Origin: VMCP01 sp964592635
GTDB taxonomy: Bacteria; Bacteroidota; Bacteroidia; NS11-12g; UBA955
Direction: 5' to 3'
DNA length: 28,236 nucleotides
NCBI GenBank assembly: GCA_964592635.1
Contig: CAZQFZ010000022.1
Location: 1-28,236, forward strand
The position numbers and the translations under genes are program-made. The notes below the pieces were generated by a model. It was not told the DNA's origin. It searched no databases and was given only the letters and a program-made list of their open reading frames with translations. Below, one piece after another: positions 8,119-16,371 of the stretch (position 1 is the stretch's first letter; each line of letters begins with the position of its first letter).

Positions 8119-9606
8119 ATGAATAATTTAACATTAAAAAACAACAATTCCAAATTATTTAACAAAATATTTTTTTTTAAATCTTTTATCTTCCTCACTT
8201 CTAACATCTTATTTACTAATCATTTTCTGTATTCCATTCCTAATTTTAATCATATTAATCGAATATATTATCGTGTAAATGACACCTCCATTTTGCCTGA
8301 ATCTAAATTTATCTCCCCATTTAAATCCTCTTTTCGGGGGATGGACATCTGCTCAGATTCAAGCATCTGGATTAGTGGATCTAAAGGACTTATTGTACGA
8401 AGTAATATTAAATATTTATCTCCTTTTACATCCCAAAAAATCTCAAAATCAATCCCCTCAAAAAACCAAAAAAGTGCTTCCAATAAACGGCAAAATCTTC
8501 CTCAAAATCAGACGACAGTATTCAATGATGTTACCTCCATGTTTCGATCCGTTTCTCCTTCCTACTACAATAAAGATTTTCGAGATATTGTAGCTTGGGA
8601 CTCACTCACGGCCATTTGCATGAGTGTTGGCGACAGTGGAATGCTGCTCAAAACCAAAAATGGTGGACGGAATTGGCATACTGTGTTTCAAGACAATTCC
8701 GCCGGCGTTTTTTTTGATGATTTGGAATTCGAACCATCAAAATCACGCGGTTTACTCGCCGGCGACCCGTTGTCGGGCAGGAAAAATTTGTATTTCCGAG
8801 TGAGTTTTGATTCCGGAAATAGCTGGGAAATCATGCCTCAATCGAATTGGAATAAAACTACACCCCGCTTGAGTTCTTTATTTGCGGCAAGTGGTTCTTC
8901 CATTAAAATTATAAAATTCATTCCACTGCCTGCAAATGATACTGTTAAAACAGAACGCTACGAATTGGAACTAATCATGGGTGGTGGTGGTGATTCTGGA
9001 GCTTGTATTCGCTGGGCGAGTATAAAGTTCGAACGAAATTGGCACCTCGGTAAACCCTATATTCATACGTATTATCAATCGTTTTTGGACCTGCCATTGT
9101 ACGATTCAATGCAATCAGGTTATGGAGTTTATGGATTATCTACCATGATACACAACGAGCATAATTTTACTGTTTTTGCGGGTGGTGGGCATTGGAAATA
9201 TCCCCAAAGAGAAGAAAGCAATGCCAGAATGATTGAATTTCGCAGACACAAGGATTCCCAACACCATCAAATTTGGAACAGCCCATTCAGCGGTCTGGCC
9301 TACAATTCGGGGGTTGGCATTGGAACTGTTGATTCTTGGAATACTTCAACTGAATTGAAGAAAAACAAAGAAATCTCTCACGTGAAATCAAATCCAACCC
9401 ATTTCAAACCCATCCAATACCAAATCTTTTCCGTAGGTACAGATGGCGCTACAATTCAAAACTTCACGGTTGAAAACCAAGATTACTCTCTTCGATTACA
9501 TGAAAATCCCCAAAGAATAATGAACCCCAAAAATCTGAATGCTGTAAAATTTGATGGCAAACACTATTGGATTATTGGTTCTAACGGTCAAATATATTGT
9601 ATTTGA
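8119..9606 (+). CDS. YCF48-like / BNR beta-propeller, exported
   Basis: A 495-aa secreted protein. A hydrophobic N-terminal segment (about residues 17-40) is probably a signal peptide. The body has the repeating pattern of the YCF48/sialidase-like propellers common in Bacteroidota: FRGMDICSDSSIWISGSKG, FRDIVAWDSLTAICMSVG, the Asp-box-like KTKNGGRNWH, GLLAGDPLSGRKN, SFDSGNSWE and LFAASGSS. These proteins are often labelled 'oxidoreductase' or 'glycosyl hydrolase' without proof; no catalytic set can be named here. Between the first and second blades lies a low-complexity K/S/N/Q insert (about residues 100-135). The first 400 bases are noticeably AT-rich compared with the rest. The stop overlaps the convergent GT2 gene by 26 bases. 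Confidence 0.85.
   Translation: MNNLTLKNNNSKLFNKIFFFKSFIFLTSNILFTNHFLYSIPNFNHINRIYYRVNDTSILPESKFISPFKSSFRGMDICSDSSIWISGSKGLIVRSNIKYLSPFTSQKISKSIPSKNQKSASNKRQNLPQNQTTVFNDVTSMFRSVSPSYYNKDFRDIVAWDSLTAICMSVGDSGMLLKTKNGGRNWHTVFQDNSAGVFFDDLEFEPSKSRGLLAGDPLSGRKNLYFRVSFDSGNSWEIMPQSNWNKTTPRLSSLFAASGSSIKIIKFIPLPANDTVKTERYELELIMGGGGDSGACIRWASIKFERNWHLGKPYIHTYYQSFLDLPLYDSMQSGYGVYGLSTMIHNEHNFTVFAGGGHWKYPQREESNARMIEFRRHKDSQHHQIWNSPFSGLAYNSGVGIGTVDSWNTSTELKKNKEISHVKSNPTHFKPIQYQIFSVGTDGATIQNFTVENQDYSLRLHENPQRIMNPKNLNAVKFDGKHYWIIGSNGQIYCI
8336..8343 (+). repeat. GGGGGATG motif
   Basis: AATCCTCTTTTCGGGGGATG in the sense orientation of the propeller gene, coding for FRGM at the first blade. Confidence 0.6.
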
Positions 9607-10297
9607 GAATGCAGTAGATGGCTCTAAAACCATCTTTCCAACCAATTTTCTTGCCTTCTTCAAAGGTTCGACCGTAATAACTGATTCCCACCTCGTATAT
9701 ACGAACATTCTCTACTCGTGCCACTTTGGCCGTAACTTCTGGCTCAAAACCAAATCGTTTCTCTTTCAGCTTCAGCGATTGTACCACTTCCGTTCTGAAC
9801 ATTTTATAACATGTTTCCATATCGGTTAAATTCAAATTTGTAAACATATTGCTTAGAAATGTCAAAAATTTGTTGCCGATACTGTGCCAAAAAAACAAAA
9901 TACGATGAGGATTGCCACCCATAAACCGACTGCCATACACCACATCCGCTACACCTCTTAAAATCGGATCAAGCAGAATGTTGTATTCGTGTGGATCGTA
10001 TTCTAAATCAGCATCTTGAATTACCGTTATTTCTCCGGTGGCCTTGGATATACCGGTGTGCAATGCAGCACCCTTACCTTGATTTTTGGTATGCGCATGA
10101 ATACTCAACGGAAACCCTGGATTCAAAATCTTGTACGATTCCAACGCTTCTAATGTGCCATCTTTGGAACAATCGTCAACCACAATCACCTCCTTTTGCA
10201 ATTCTCCGATGAGTTTTACCTCTTGAATTTTATCCAAGATTAAATGTATGGTTTTTGCCTCATTGTAAGCAGGTATAACGATGGAGAGTTTTTTCAT
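9581..10297 (-). CDS. GT2-family glycosyltransferase, DPM1-like
   Basis: A 238-aa GT-A fold enzyme of the dolichyl-/polyprenyl-phosphate sugar synthase group, expected to move a sugar from a nucleotide donor to a lipid phosphate on the cytoplasmic face. Motifs are VIPAYNEAKTI at the N-terminus, VVDDCSKDGT, NQGKGAALHTGI, the metal-binding IQDADLEYDP (DXD-type) and the YGSRFMGG segment near residue 120. There are no C-terminal membrane helices, so it is the short soluble DPM1-like type. The C-terminus is basic. It lies 57 bases downstream of the SprT-like gene and is probably cotranscribed with it. The last 26 bases overlap the 3' end of the convergent propeller gene. Confidence 0.93.
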   Translation of the reverse strand: MKKLSIVIPAYNEAKTIHLILDKIQEVKLIGELQKEVIVVDDCSKDGTLEALESYKILNPGFPLSIHAHTKNQGKGAALHTGISKATGEITVIQDADLEYDPHEYNILLDPILRGVADVVYGSRFMGGNPHRILFFWHSIGNKFLTFLSNMFTNLNLTDMETCYKMFRTEVVQSLKLKEKRFGFEPEVTAKVARVENVRIYEVGISYYGRTFEEGKKIGWKDGFRAIYCILKYNIFDR

Positions 10298-10307
10298 TGT
10301 GGTTTTT

Positions 10308-10315
10308 GGGGGATG
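10308..10315 (+). repeat. GGGGGATG motif, intergenic
   Basis: TTGTGGTTTTTGGGGGATG, 11 bases upstream of the GT2 start codon in the 57-base gap to the SprT-like gene. Confidence 0.6.
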
Positions 10316-10354
10316 TCAAATCCGTTTATTTATAATTGTGCAAAGTAATAACAT

Positions 10355-10975
10355 TCACATCAGAATTTCCACTTCCATCAATCCAGGTACCAAATACGTT
10401 TTATTGGTTTTCACCTCTAAACAACGAAATCTACTTCTGAGTCGCTCTTGTTTAATAAAAATCCTACCATCACCAATATTGAATTTAGCCCCAATCGGAA
10501 CCTCCTCTACCAACAATGTGTTGTCCTTTTGAATATCAAACTGTTTCAATGTTCTATATAAAAAGGGATCTGTACAACTGCTAGCTTTGGGATTTTTCAA
10601 ATACCGATCTAATGCAAAAAGTACTTTTTCGGGCAGAATATGTGCATGTAAAACCGGTTGAGAAATTAAATGAAACTCCTGTTTCCATTCACCTCCATGT
10701 GGCATTACCTTGAATCCATTCTTCTCGAAATTCACCAAATGCGCCGCCTCGTGCAAAAATGTCACCAAAAACGCATACGGATTTAAATCGTTGTTGATGG
10801 AAATCCGGTGTGGTTCTCCTGGCCTGGGCGGACGATAATCGCCCAATTTCGTTCTTCTCGGTTTTTTTATATGTAACTGAATTCCATACCTCCACAATAT
10901 CTCATGGGCATATTCTGCGCCTCCTTCCGGCAAATATTTCTTGAGCGTTGTAAGTAAAGAATCTGTTCGCGACAT
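10355..10975 (-). CDS. SprT-like zinc metalloprotease domain protein
   Basis: A 206-aa cytoplasmic protein with the SprT-like gluzincin site: FLHEAAHLVNFE (H75, E76, H79) followed by the third ligand in MPHGGEWKQEF (H93, in the HGxxW pattern of the family). Upstream, RPPRPGEPHRISI matches the region that precedes the helix in SprT/Spartan-like proteins. The C-terminal half (residues 130-206) has a run of beta strands and no obvious Cys4 zinc ribbon. Relatives include E. coli SprT and the DNA-protein-crosslink protease Spartan, but DNA repair function is not proven for the bacterial forms. First gene of a likely pair with the GT2 enzyme. Confidence 0.9.
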   Translation of the reverse strand: MSRTDSLLTTLKKYLPEGGAEYAHEILWRYGIQLHIKKPRRTKLGDYRPPRPGEPHRISINNDLNPYAFLVTFLHEAAHLVNFEKNGFKVMPHGGEWKQEFHLISQPVLHAHILPEKVLFALDRYLKNPKASSCTDPFLYRTLKQFDIQKDNTLLVEEVPIGAKFNIGDGRIFIKQERLRSRFRCLEVKTNKTYLVPGLMEVEILM

Positions 10976-11030
10976 GTTACTACTGCAAATAAACTGCGTT
11001 TTTTCTAACCAATAGCACCAAGCACAATAA

Positions 11031-11163
11031 ATCTAATTCTCCGTTCTTTTTCCCAACACCCATTCGAAATTTTACGCCCATTTTGTAGATTGTTTAATTC
11101 AAACAGTCAATGCCTATGCAACAATTACATCTAATTCTCCGTTCTTTTTCCCAACACCCATTC
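11031..11163. repeat. 35-bp perfect direct repeat: copied 3' end of lhgO
   Basis: Bases 11031-11065 and 11129-11163 are identical over 35 bases, 98 bases apart. The second copy is the true 3' end of the FAD-enzyme gene, encoding EWVLGKRTEN and stop on the minus strand. The first copy lies downstream of the gene and can be read in the same frame to the same residues, but is preceded by unrelated sequence. The 63 bases between the copies hold no gene I can see. Confidence 0.9.
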
Positions 11164-12393
11164 TGCAACTTGTAATCCAATTGAAAAAGACGATGTCGCC
11201 GCCGGGCTAGGTGCATTTAAAACATGCACAAAAGAATCCGTTTTCTGAATGTAAAAATCATCAATTAAATTCCCTTTTCGGTCGCAAGCCTGTGCCCTAA
11301 CACCCGATCCAGCAGGAATTAAATCTCCTTTCTGTATTTCCGGAACCAATTTCTGTAACGCATGAGTAAATGCACTCTTTGAAAATGATCTATAAAATTC
11401 CGCTAAACCTGTTTTCCAATAGCGCAACATCACCTTTTGAAATCCTGGCCAAAACAAGCTGCTCATAAAATCTGAGGCCGAAAAATCCGTTTTTTTATAC
11501 CCTTCGCGCTTGAATGCGAATACAGCGTTGGGTCCCGCTTCAATTTCACCGGAAATTCTCCGAGTAAAATGAACTCCTAAAAATGGAAAATCGGGATCAG
11601 GAACCGGATAAATGAGGTTCTTAACTAAATGCGACTTCTGTCTAGACAATTTATAATACTCTCCTCGGAATGGAATGATGCGGACATCCAATTTTTCTCC
11701 AGCCAATTCCGCAATTTTATCGCAGTGCAAACCCGCACAATTCACCACTTGATCCACCTCCACTGTTTCTTTATTTTTCAATCGAATTCGAATTTTACAA
11801 GCTTGTCCTTCCTTCGAATTAATCTCCTTGCTATTTCTTTGGGGATGATTTATAGTTTCAAATCCCACCACTTCCGAATTCAATTTGATTTCAACATTCG
11901 AATTTTTTACTAACTGTTCTTGCAAAGCATCTACCACGTTACGATAATTAACGATTCCCGTTTGAGGGACAAAAATTGCATTGATTCCCGCACAATGCGG
12001 TTCAAACTCACGTATTTGATTTGATTCCAGCCATTTCAAACCTTCAAGCCCATGTTCCATCCCTCTGTTATACAAATTTTGCAACAAGGGTATTTCTTCT
12101 GGTAATGTTGCCACAATTAACTTTCCGCACAATTCATAATCAATTTTAAGTTGAGTGCAAAACTCCAAAAGTTGATGGTATCCTCGCAAGCAATTCTTTG
12201 CTTTTAAGCTGCCGGGTTTATAATAAATGCCGGAATGAATAACACCACTATTATTGGAAGTTTGATGCTTTGCAAGTGAACCTTCCTTCTCGATAATGTA
12301 AATTCTACATTGGGAATCCATCTTGTTAATTTGATACGCTGTGGTCATGCCCACTATTCCACCACCAATGATACCAATTGACTTTTTCGACAT
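11131..12393 (-). CDS. lhgO: L-2-hydroxyglutarate dehydrogenase/oxidase
   Basis: A 420-aa FAD-dependent DAO-fold enzyme that oxidises L-2-hydroxyglutarate to 2-oxoglutarate, feeding electrons to the quinone pool in the studied bacterial enzymes. The N-terminal dinucleotide motif is GIIGGGIVGMTTAYQI (residues 7-22). The segment KHQTSNNSGVIHSGIYYKPG is diagnostic for the LhgO/L2HGDH family. VNCAGLHCDKIAELAG and the C-terminal LNAPSPAATSSFSIG complete the FAD-binding fold. Length is normal. ATG start at 12393 with a good promoter match just upstream. No csiD/gabDTP neighbours, so it probably serves metabolite repair of 2-hydroxyglutarate and not a lysine pathway. The last 33 coding bases are duplicated downstream (see the repeat). 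Confidence 0.94.
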   Translation of the reverse strand: MSKKSIGIIGGGIVGMTTAYQINKMDSQCRIYIIEKEGSLAKHQTSNNSGVIHSGIYYKPGSLKAKNCLRGYHQLLEFCTQLKIDYELCGKLIVATLPEEIPLLQNLYNRGMEHGLEGLKWLESNQIREFEPHCAGINAIFVPQTGIVNYRNVVDALQEQLVKNSNVEIKLNSEVVGFETINHPQRNSKEINSKEGQACKIRIRLKNKETVEVDQVVNCAGLHCDKIAELAGEKLDVRIIPFRGEYYKLSRQKSHLVKNLIYPVPDPDFPFLGVHFTRRISGEIEAGPNAVFAFKREGYKKTDFSASDFMSSLFWPGFQKVMLRYWKTGLAEFYRSFSKSAFTHALQKLVPEIQKGDLIPAGSGVRAQACDRKGNLIDDFYIQKTDSFVHVLNAPSPAATSSFSIGLQVAEWVLGKRTEN

Positions 12394-12399
12394 TTACAA

Positions 12400-12430
12400 C
12401 AAAATTAGATTTATTCTTATTACCCAACAA
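12400..12430 (-). promoter_or_regulatory. Promoter of lhgO
   Basis: On the minus strand: TTG (12430-12428), 20-base spacer, TAATTTTG (12407-12400). It fits the Bacteroidota -33/-7 consensus. The -7 box ends 6 bases before the ATG, implying a leaderless or nearly leaderless mRNA. Confidence 0.5.
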
Positions 12431-12554
12431 CAGTTTAACTCAGCTAACGGTCAAATAAGCTTCCTTACCACGAAGGTCTTCATTGGTGTTCATTTTAAAT
12501 TCATCAATCTTAATTTGATTAATAACCATTCTATTTGACTCAATAAAACCATTC

Positions 12555-13904
12555 TCAGCGCGCCAAAATAGATCGATCTTCAGATTGAGAAACCCATGGA
12601 TCAAAGCCAATGGATTTTTGATTTTTTAGAACGTAATTTCCAATGAGGCACTGAGAACAAAGTCCCTTTCTACAGTAATTATTCACCTGATTCAACATTC
12701 CTTGGGCATCATAAGCCGAACTCACATCCCCAAAAAACAAAGAATACTCGCGTATGATTCTGTTGCTTTCCGATGGAAGTAACTTCATTAGTTCGATCCA
12801 ACCACGATAATCCAACTCACCTACTTCGCGATGCAACATATAAGCCATTTGCAATGGAATTATCGCATTCACTATCACTTTTGTTGCCTGAATCTCGTTT
12901 AACCTCATTGTTGAACCCATATACAGAAAATGATTCGAGTCCACCAAGAATCGATTCAAACTCAGCATGCTTCTATCCACCAATACTTCAGAAATTTGCC
13001 CATCCAACCCATGTAACCAAATAAAATACTGCATTATTCGATTATGGATCCAGCCTTGGGGACGAATTTTACCATAATACCAAGAAATATCCAGCGATTT
13101 AATTCCGAATTTGGAGCTTAAAAAGTTCATTTGTTCTTGAAATTGCTTTGCACTGGTAATTTCAGAACCGTTTAGCGGAAACTTCCCCAATACCCATGAA
13201 TATGCCAACAATTCCTTTAAAGGACTTCGCTTTACAAACGTAAGTGGTATGGATTTAAACAGTCGTTCGGCCGCCAATCGATTTTGATTATCGACCCAGT
13301 ATTTGCCCATATATACAAATGCGATACTTTCCCAATCCTGATTCAACTCCACCGCTAACTGATTAATTTCTAACAACTTGCTTTGCAACCGTTGTTGAAG
13401 TGCAACTTCATATTGATTATGAACCAATTTTTTCCATAATTCAGGTTGTTTGGTTGCTTCATTTCCAGAACACTTCAACACAAACTCATTGATCCCGCTG
13501 TGAAAAACAGAGGACACTTTGTTTTGCAATTTTTGCAAATCTTTTTCTAAAAAATAATCCGAAAGTTGCAATACAGGAATAGCATTCCCCTCACTATTAC
13601 ACACTTCCGAGTCATGAATCCATACCACATGAAGTATTACATTATTGTATTTTTTATCTGTATGATGTAGGTGTTTGTTCCAGTCGGATGTGGTCCAGTG
13701 GAACTCAACATCTCCAGCCAATAAAAGGTGGTCAAATTCAATCTTAACCCCTGAAAAATCAGGGCCTTGCAAACGATTCCAAACTCCAAAATCCAGAATT
13801 TTCAATTCTTGATTTGACACGGTTTTTAGCGCAGGAATGCCCAACATTTTCGCACTCCAACACTGCTGCAAAATTTCTTCTCGTATAATCAATTTCTTCT
13901 TCAT
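12555..13904 (-). CDS. DUF2851 family protein
   Basis: A 449-aa protein of the DUF2851 family, found almost only in Bacteroidota and of unknown function. Recognised by the N-terminal block FGVWNRLQGPDFSGVKI, GDVEFHWTTSDWNKH and KYNNVILHVVWIHD, which in this family reads NxGPDF, VEIHxxSSDW and VILHVVxxxD. The conserved acidic and histidine residues in this block recall a nuclease-like core, but I cannot assign an activity. A C-terminal cysteine pair lies in CSQCLIGN. No signal peptide or membrane helix. It starts 40 bases after the CDF transporter gene and may be the last gene of a sucB-CDF-DUF2851 transcript. It carries one four-G GGGGATG motif (12725-12731, minus). Confidence 0.9.
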   Translation of the reverse strand: MKKKLIIREEILQQCWSAKMLGIPALKTVSNQELKILDFGVWNRLQGPDFSGVKIEFDHLLLAGDVEFHWTTSDWNKHLHHTDKKYNNVILHVVWIHDSEVCNSEGNAIPVLQLSDYFLEKDLQKLQNKVSSVFHSGINEFVLKCSGNEATKQPELWKKLVHNQYEVALQQRLQSKLLEINQLAVELNQDWESIAFVYMGKYWVDNQNRLAAERLFKSIPLTFVKRSPLKELLAYSWVLGKFPLNGSEITSAKQFQEQMNFLSSKFGIKSLDISWYYGKIRPQGWIHNRIMQYFIWLHGLDGQISEVLVDRSMLSLNRFLVDSNHFLYMGSTMRLNEIQATKVIVNAIIPLQMAYMLHREVGELDYRGWIELMKLLPSESNRIIREYSLFFGDVSSAYDAQGMLNQVNNYCRKGLCSQCLIGNYVLKNQKSIGFDPWVSQSEDRSILAR

Positions 13905-13944
13905 ACCAGAAATTAATTAAAGAAGTCAGAATTTACAATAGGTC

Positions 13945-14808
13945 TTATTCTACCACTTGAGTTTCGAGCGTGGTGTGCTGAACCCGATAATTTTTTAAAA
14001 TGCTGCGAATCTCAGATTTTATTCCCTCAATATGCTGAGCATCGTAATTATTCACGTAAACCGTTGCTGTAAAGGCATTTCGGGTGGTACTTATTGCCCA
14101 AATATGCAAATTATCAATACGGTTAACCCCATTTACTTTCTTCAACTCATGCTCAATTGTCTCAACATCCAAACCCTCCGGAACTCCGTCCAAACTGAGC
14201 CGCATAGTACTTTTAAACAAGCTAAACGTTCCCCAAAGAATCACAACACAAATGCCCAATCCCAATAATGGATCTACCCAATCTGGTCCGCCATTGACAA
14301 TCACCACCCCACCCATCACAACGGCTATACTCACCATTGCGTCTGCCGCCATATGTAAAAAAGCTGCACGATTATTCAATTCGTTACTGCGCATGAACAA
14401 CAATGCAGTTAATGTATTTATAACTACACCAATTCCAGCAACCAACATAACAACGTTACCATCGGGGTGTTGAGGATGCTTCAACCGTGTTATTGCCTCC
14501 GAACCCATCGAATAGATAGCTATAAAAAGTAACAGACAATTCGCTAATGATGCCAAAATAGTTCCTTTGCTATACCCATAAGTAAAGTTCTTGGTGGGTT
14601 GCTTGGTGGCCATTTGAAAAGCAAACCAACTAATCATAAGCCCACCAACATCACTCAAATTATGCCAAGCATCCGCAAGCAAGGAAATGGAGTTGATAGA
14701 CCAACCGTAAGAAAGTTCAACAATTACAAAACTAAAATTCAATAAAATTCCCAAGAGGAATTTCTTCCCCATCTCTAAATGGTGGTCGTGATGATCGTGA
14801 TTATGCAT
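13945..14808 (-). CDS. Cation diffusion facilitator (Zn-type)
   Basis: A 287-aa CDF-family metal/proton antiporter of the inner membrane, similar to CzcD/ZitB. The N-terminus is His-rich (MHNHDHHDHH). Six helices follow. The transport site is HD-HD type: HNLSD in helix 2 (H49, D53) and HMAAD in helix 5, which in characterised members favours Zn(II) over Fe/Mn. The C-terminal cytoplasmic domain has the family VNRIDNLHIWAIS strand. The start ATG overlaps the stop of sucB by one base (TAATG), so translation is coupled. Pairing a zinc exporter with a TCA-cycle E2 has no evident biochemical reason. Confidence 0.94.
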   Translation of the reverse strand: MHNHDHHDHHLEMGKKFLLGILLNFSFVIVELSYGWSINSISLLADAWHNLSDVGGLMISWFAFQMATKQPTKNFTYGYSKGTILASLANCLLLFIAIYSMGSEAITRLKHPQHPDGNVVMLVAGIGVVINTLTALLFMRSNELNNRAAFLHMAADAMVSIAVVMGGVVIVNGGPDWVDPLLGLGICVVILWGTFSLFKSTMRLSLDGVPEGLDVETIEHELKKVNGVNRIDNLHIWAISTTRNAFTATVYVNNYDAQHIEGIKSEIRSILKNYRVQHTTLETQVVE

Positions 14809-16082
14809 TAAAGTCCCAATACTGACTCTTCAGGTCTTTTACCATCAAGTAGCATTTCAGGATTCTCCAACAGATTTTTCACACGAACCAAGAAGCTAAC
14901 ACTTTCCCTACCATCAATGATTCGGTGGTCGTAGCTAAGAGCGAGGTACATCATCGGACGAATAACAATTTGTCCGTTTTCAACCACCGGTCTTTCAACG
15001 ATATTGTGCATTCCTAAAATACCGCTTTGTGGGGGATTGATGATGGGAGTACTCATCATAGACCCAAAAACACCTCCGTTAGTAATTGTAAATGTACCAC
15101 CGGTCATTTCGTCGATGGTTAATTTATTATCTCTAGCCTTAGTTGCAAGTCGTTTCACTTCGCTTTCAATTTCTGCCAAAGACAAGTTTTCCGCACTGCG
15201 GATAACAGGCACTACCAATCCTTTGGGTGCACTAACGGCAATCGAAATATCACAATAATCGTGGTAAACAATTTCTTCACCCTCAATACTTGCATTTACC
15301 GCTGGCCAATCCTTTAAAGCAATACATACCGCACGGGTGAAAAAGCTCATAAAACCTAGGCCAACACCAAACTTCTCTTCGAATTTCTTTTTATAAACAC
15401 CACGTAAATCCATGATGGGCTTCATGTTTACCTCATTAAAGGTGGTTAACATGGCCGTTTCATTTTTTGCGGCTACTAATCTGCGAGAAACCGTTTTACG
15501 CAAGTTGGTCATCTTTTCACGACGCGCTTCACGACTTCCTGCACCTCCTTCTTGTTTTACACCACCAAGTTTTACTATAGCTTCCAAGGCATCCAGCTTG
15601 GTAATTTTACCATTAGAACCGGTACCCGTTACTTGCGCAGGATTTACATTATACTCTTGCAATAGTTGCAGTGCAACTGGTGAAATGGATAAATCCGATG
15701 GAATTTCTACATTCTTTTTCTCGGGGGATGGTGATTCTGTTTTAGGGGAATCCGCACTCTTTTTTTCCGCTTTTGCCGCTGGAGCAGCCGCAGGAGCAAC
15801 AACTGTTGGAGCTGCAATTTCAGACATTCCTTCAGGTCTTGCAGCCTCGGTATTAATAAGTGCTATTACTGTATTCACCGCAATAGTATCGCCTTCGCTA
15901 CCAATCAATTTTTCAATTATCCCAGCTTTCTCGGCATTCACTTCAAATGTGGCTTTATCACTCTCAAATTCAGCAATTGGGGCGTCCATTTCAACCCAAT
16001 CACCTTCTTTTACTAACCAATTTGATATAGTAACTTCACTTACTGATTCGCCTGGGGCGGGGACAATTATTTCTAAGGCCAT
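14808..16082 (-). CDS. sucB: 2-oxoglutarate dehydrogenase E2 (dihydrolipoyl succinyltransferase)
   Basis: The E2 core of the 2-oxoglutarate dehydrogenase complex, transferring succinyl groups from E1 to CoA. A single lipoyl domain has the lipoylated lysine in FESDKATFEV (K43). An Ala/Pro/Lys-rich linker (residues about 85-125) follows, then the E1/E3-binding domain ISPVALQLLQEYNVNP with GTGSNGKITK, and the catalytic domain ending with SYDHRIIDGRE (H386, D390). One lipoyl domain and the motif pattern favour SucB over pyruvate dehydrogenase E2. Length (424 aa) is normal. No sucA lies upstream; the next gene upstream ends at its own terminator. A GGGGGATG motif sits in the linker. ATG start at 16082. 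Confidence 0.93.
   Translation of the reverse strand: MALEIIVPAPGESVSEVTISNWLVKEGDWVEMDAPIAEFESDKATFEVNAEKAGIIEKLIGSEGDTIAVNTVIALINTEAARPEGMSEIAAPTVVAPAAAPAAKAEKKSADSPKTESPSPEKKNVEIPSDLSISPVALQLLQEYNVNPAQVTGTGSNGKITKLDALEAIVKLGGVKQEGGAGSREARREKMTNLRKTVSRRLVAAKNETAMLTTFNEVNMKPIMDLRGVYKKKFEEKFGVGLGFMSFFTRAVCIALKDWPAVNASIEGEEIVYHDYCDISIAVSAPKGLVVPVIRSAENLSLAEIESEVKRLATKARDNKLTIDEMTGGTFTITNGGVFGSMMSTPIINPPQSGILGMHNIVERPVVENGQIVIRPMMYLALSYDHRIIDGRESVSFLVRVKNLLENPEMLLDGKRPEESVLGL
15723..15730 (+). repeat. GGGGGATG motif
   Basis: TTCTTTTTCTCGGGGGATG, antisense in sucB, over codons for PSPEKK in the flexible linker. Confidence 0.6.
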
Positions 16083-16104
16083 TTCCTAAGGATTTTAATT
16101 TACG

Positions 16105-16112
16105 CAAAGTTA
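16105..16112 (-). promoter_or_regulatory. -7 box of sucB promoter
   Basis: On the minus strand TAACTTTG followed by C, a full match to TAnnTTTGc, 22 bases before the ATG. No TTG at the ideal -33 distance is visible. The rest of this 289-base gap holds a TGGAAA/TTTCCA hairpin (16200-16219) and the terminator below. Confidence 0.5.
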
Positions 16113-16250
16113 ATCAATTTTCAATGTAACTCCACACGCAAAAAGTAGGTTATCGGCAAAAACAGTGTTTTCAGCGGTTTAGATCGATTGCAATGAAATT
16201 GGAAAATGTTGAATTTCCATTTAAATAAAAAAGAATTATTCTGGTAAAAT

Positions 16251-16276
16251 AAAAAAGCCCCTTCTGGGGCTTTCTC
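16251..16276 (-). terminator. Rho-independent terminator of the GldLM-like operon
   Basis: Minus strand: AAAGCCCC, loop AGAA, GGGGCTTT, then TTTATTTTA. A perfect 8-bp stem with a T tract, about 95 bases after the stop of the outer-membrane gene. It separates that operon from sucB. Confidence 0.88.
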
Positions 16277-16371
16277 ATTAACCATATTTCTTAAATTAAA
16301 ATTCCTATTCCCAAAACTTCACTCGATGATTAACGTTGCGAACTTTTGTTGATTTCGCCGACATTTCAGAT

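Noticed and set aside
14084..14473. 129-codon plus-strand open frame opposite the CDF gene
   Set aside because: Antisense shadow of membrane helices; no start context or recognisable domain.
15412..16089. 225-codon plus-strand open frame opposite sucB
   Set aside because: It lies wholly antisense to a clear SucB; its Ser/Ala/Thr/Ile-rich product fits the mirror of Glu/Lys-rich coding and has no motif of its own.
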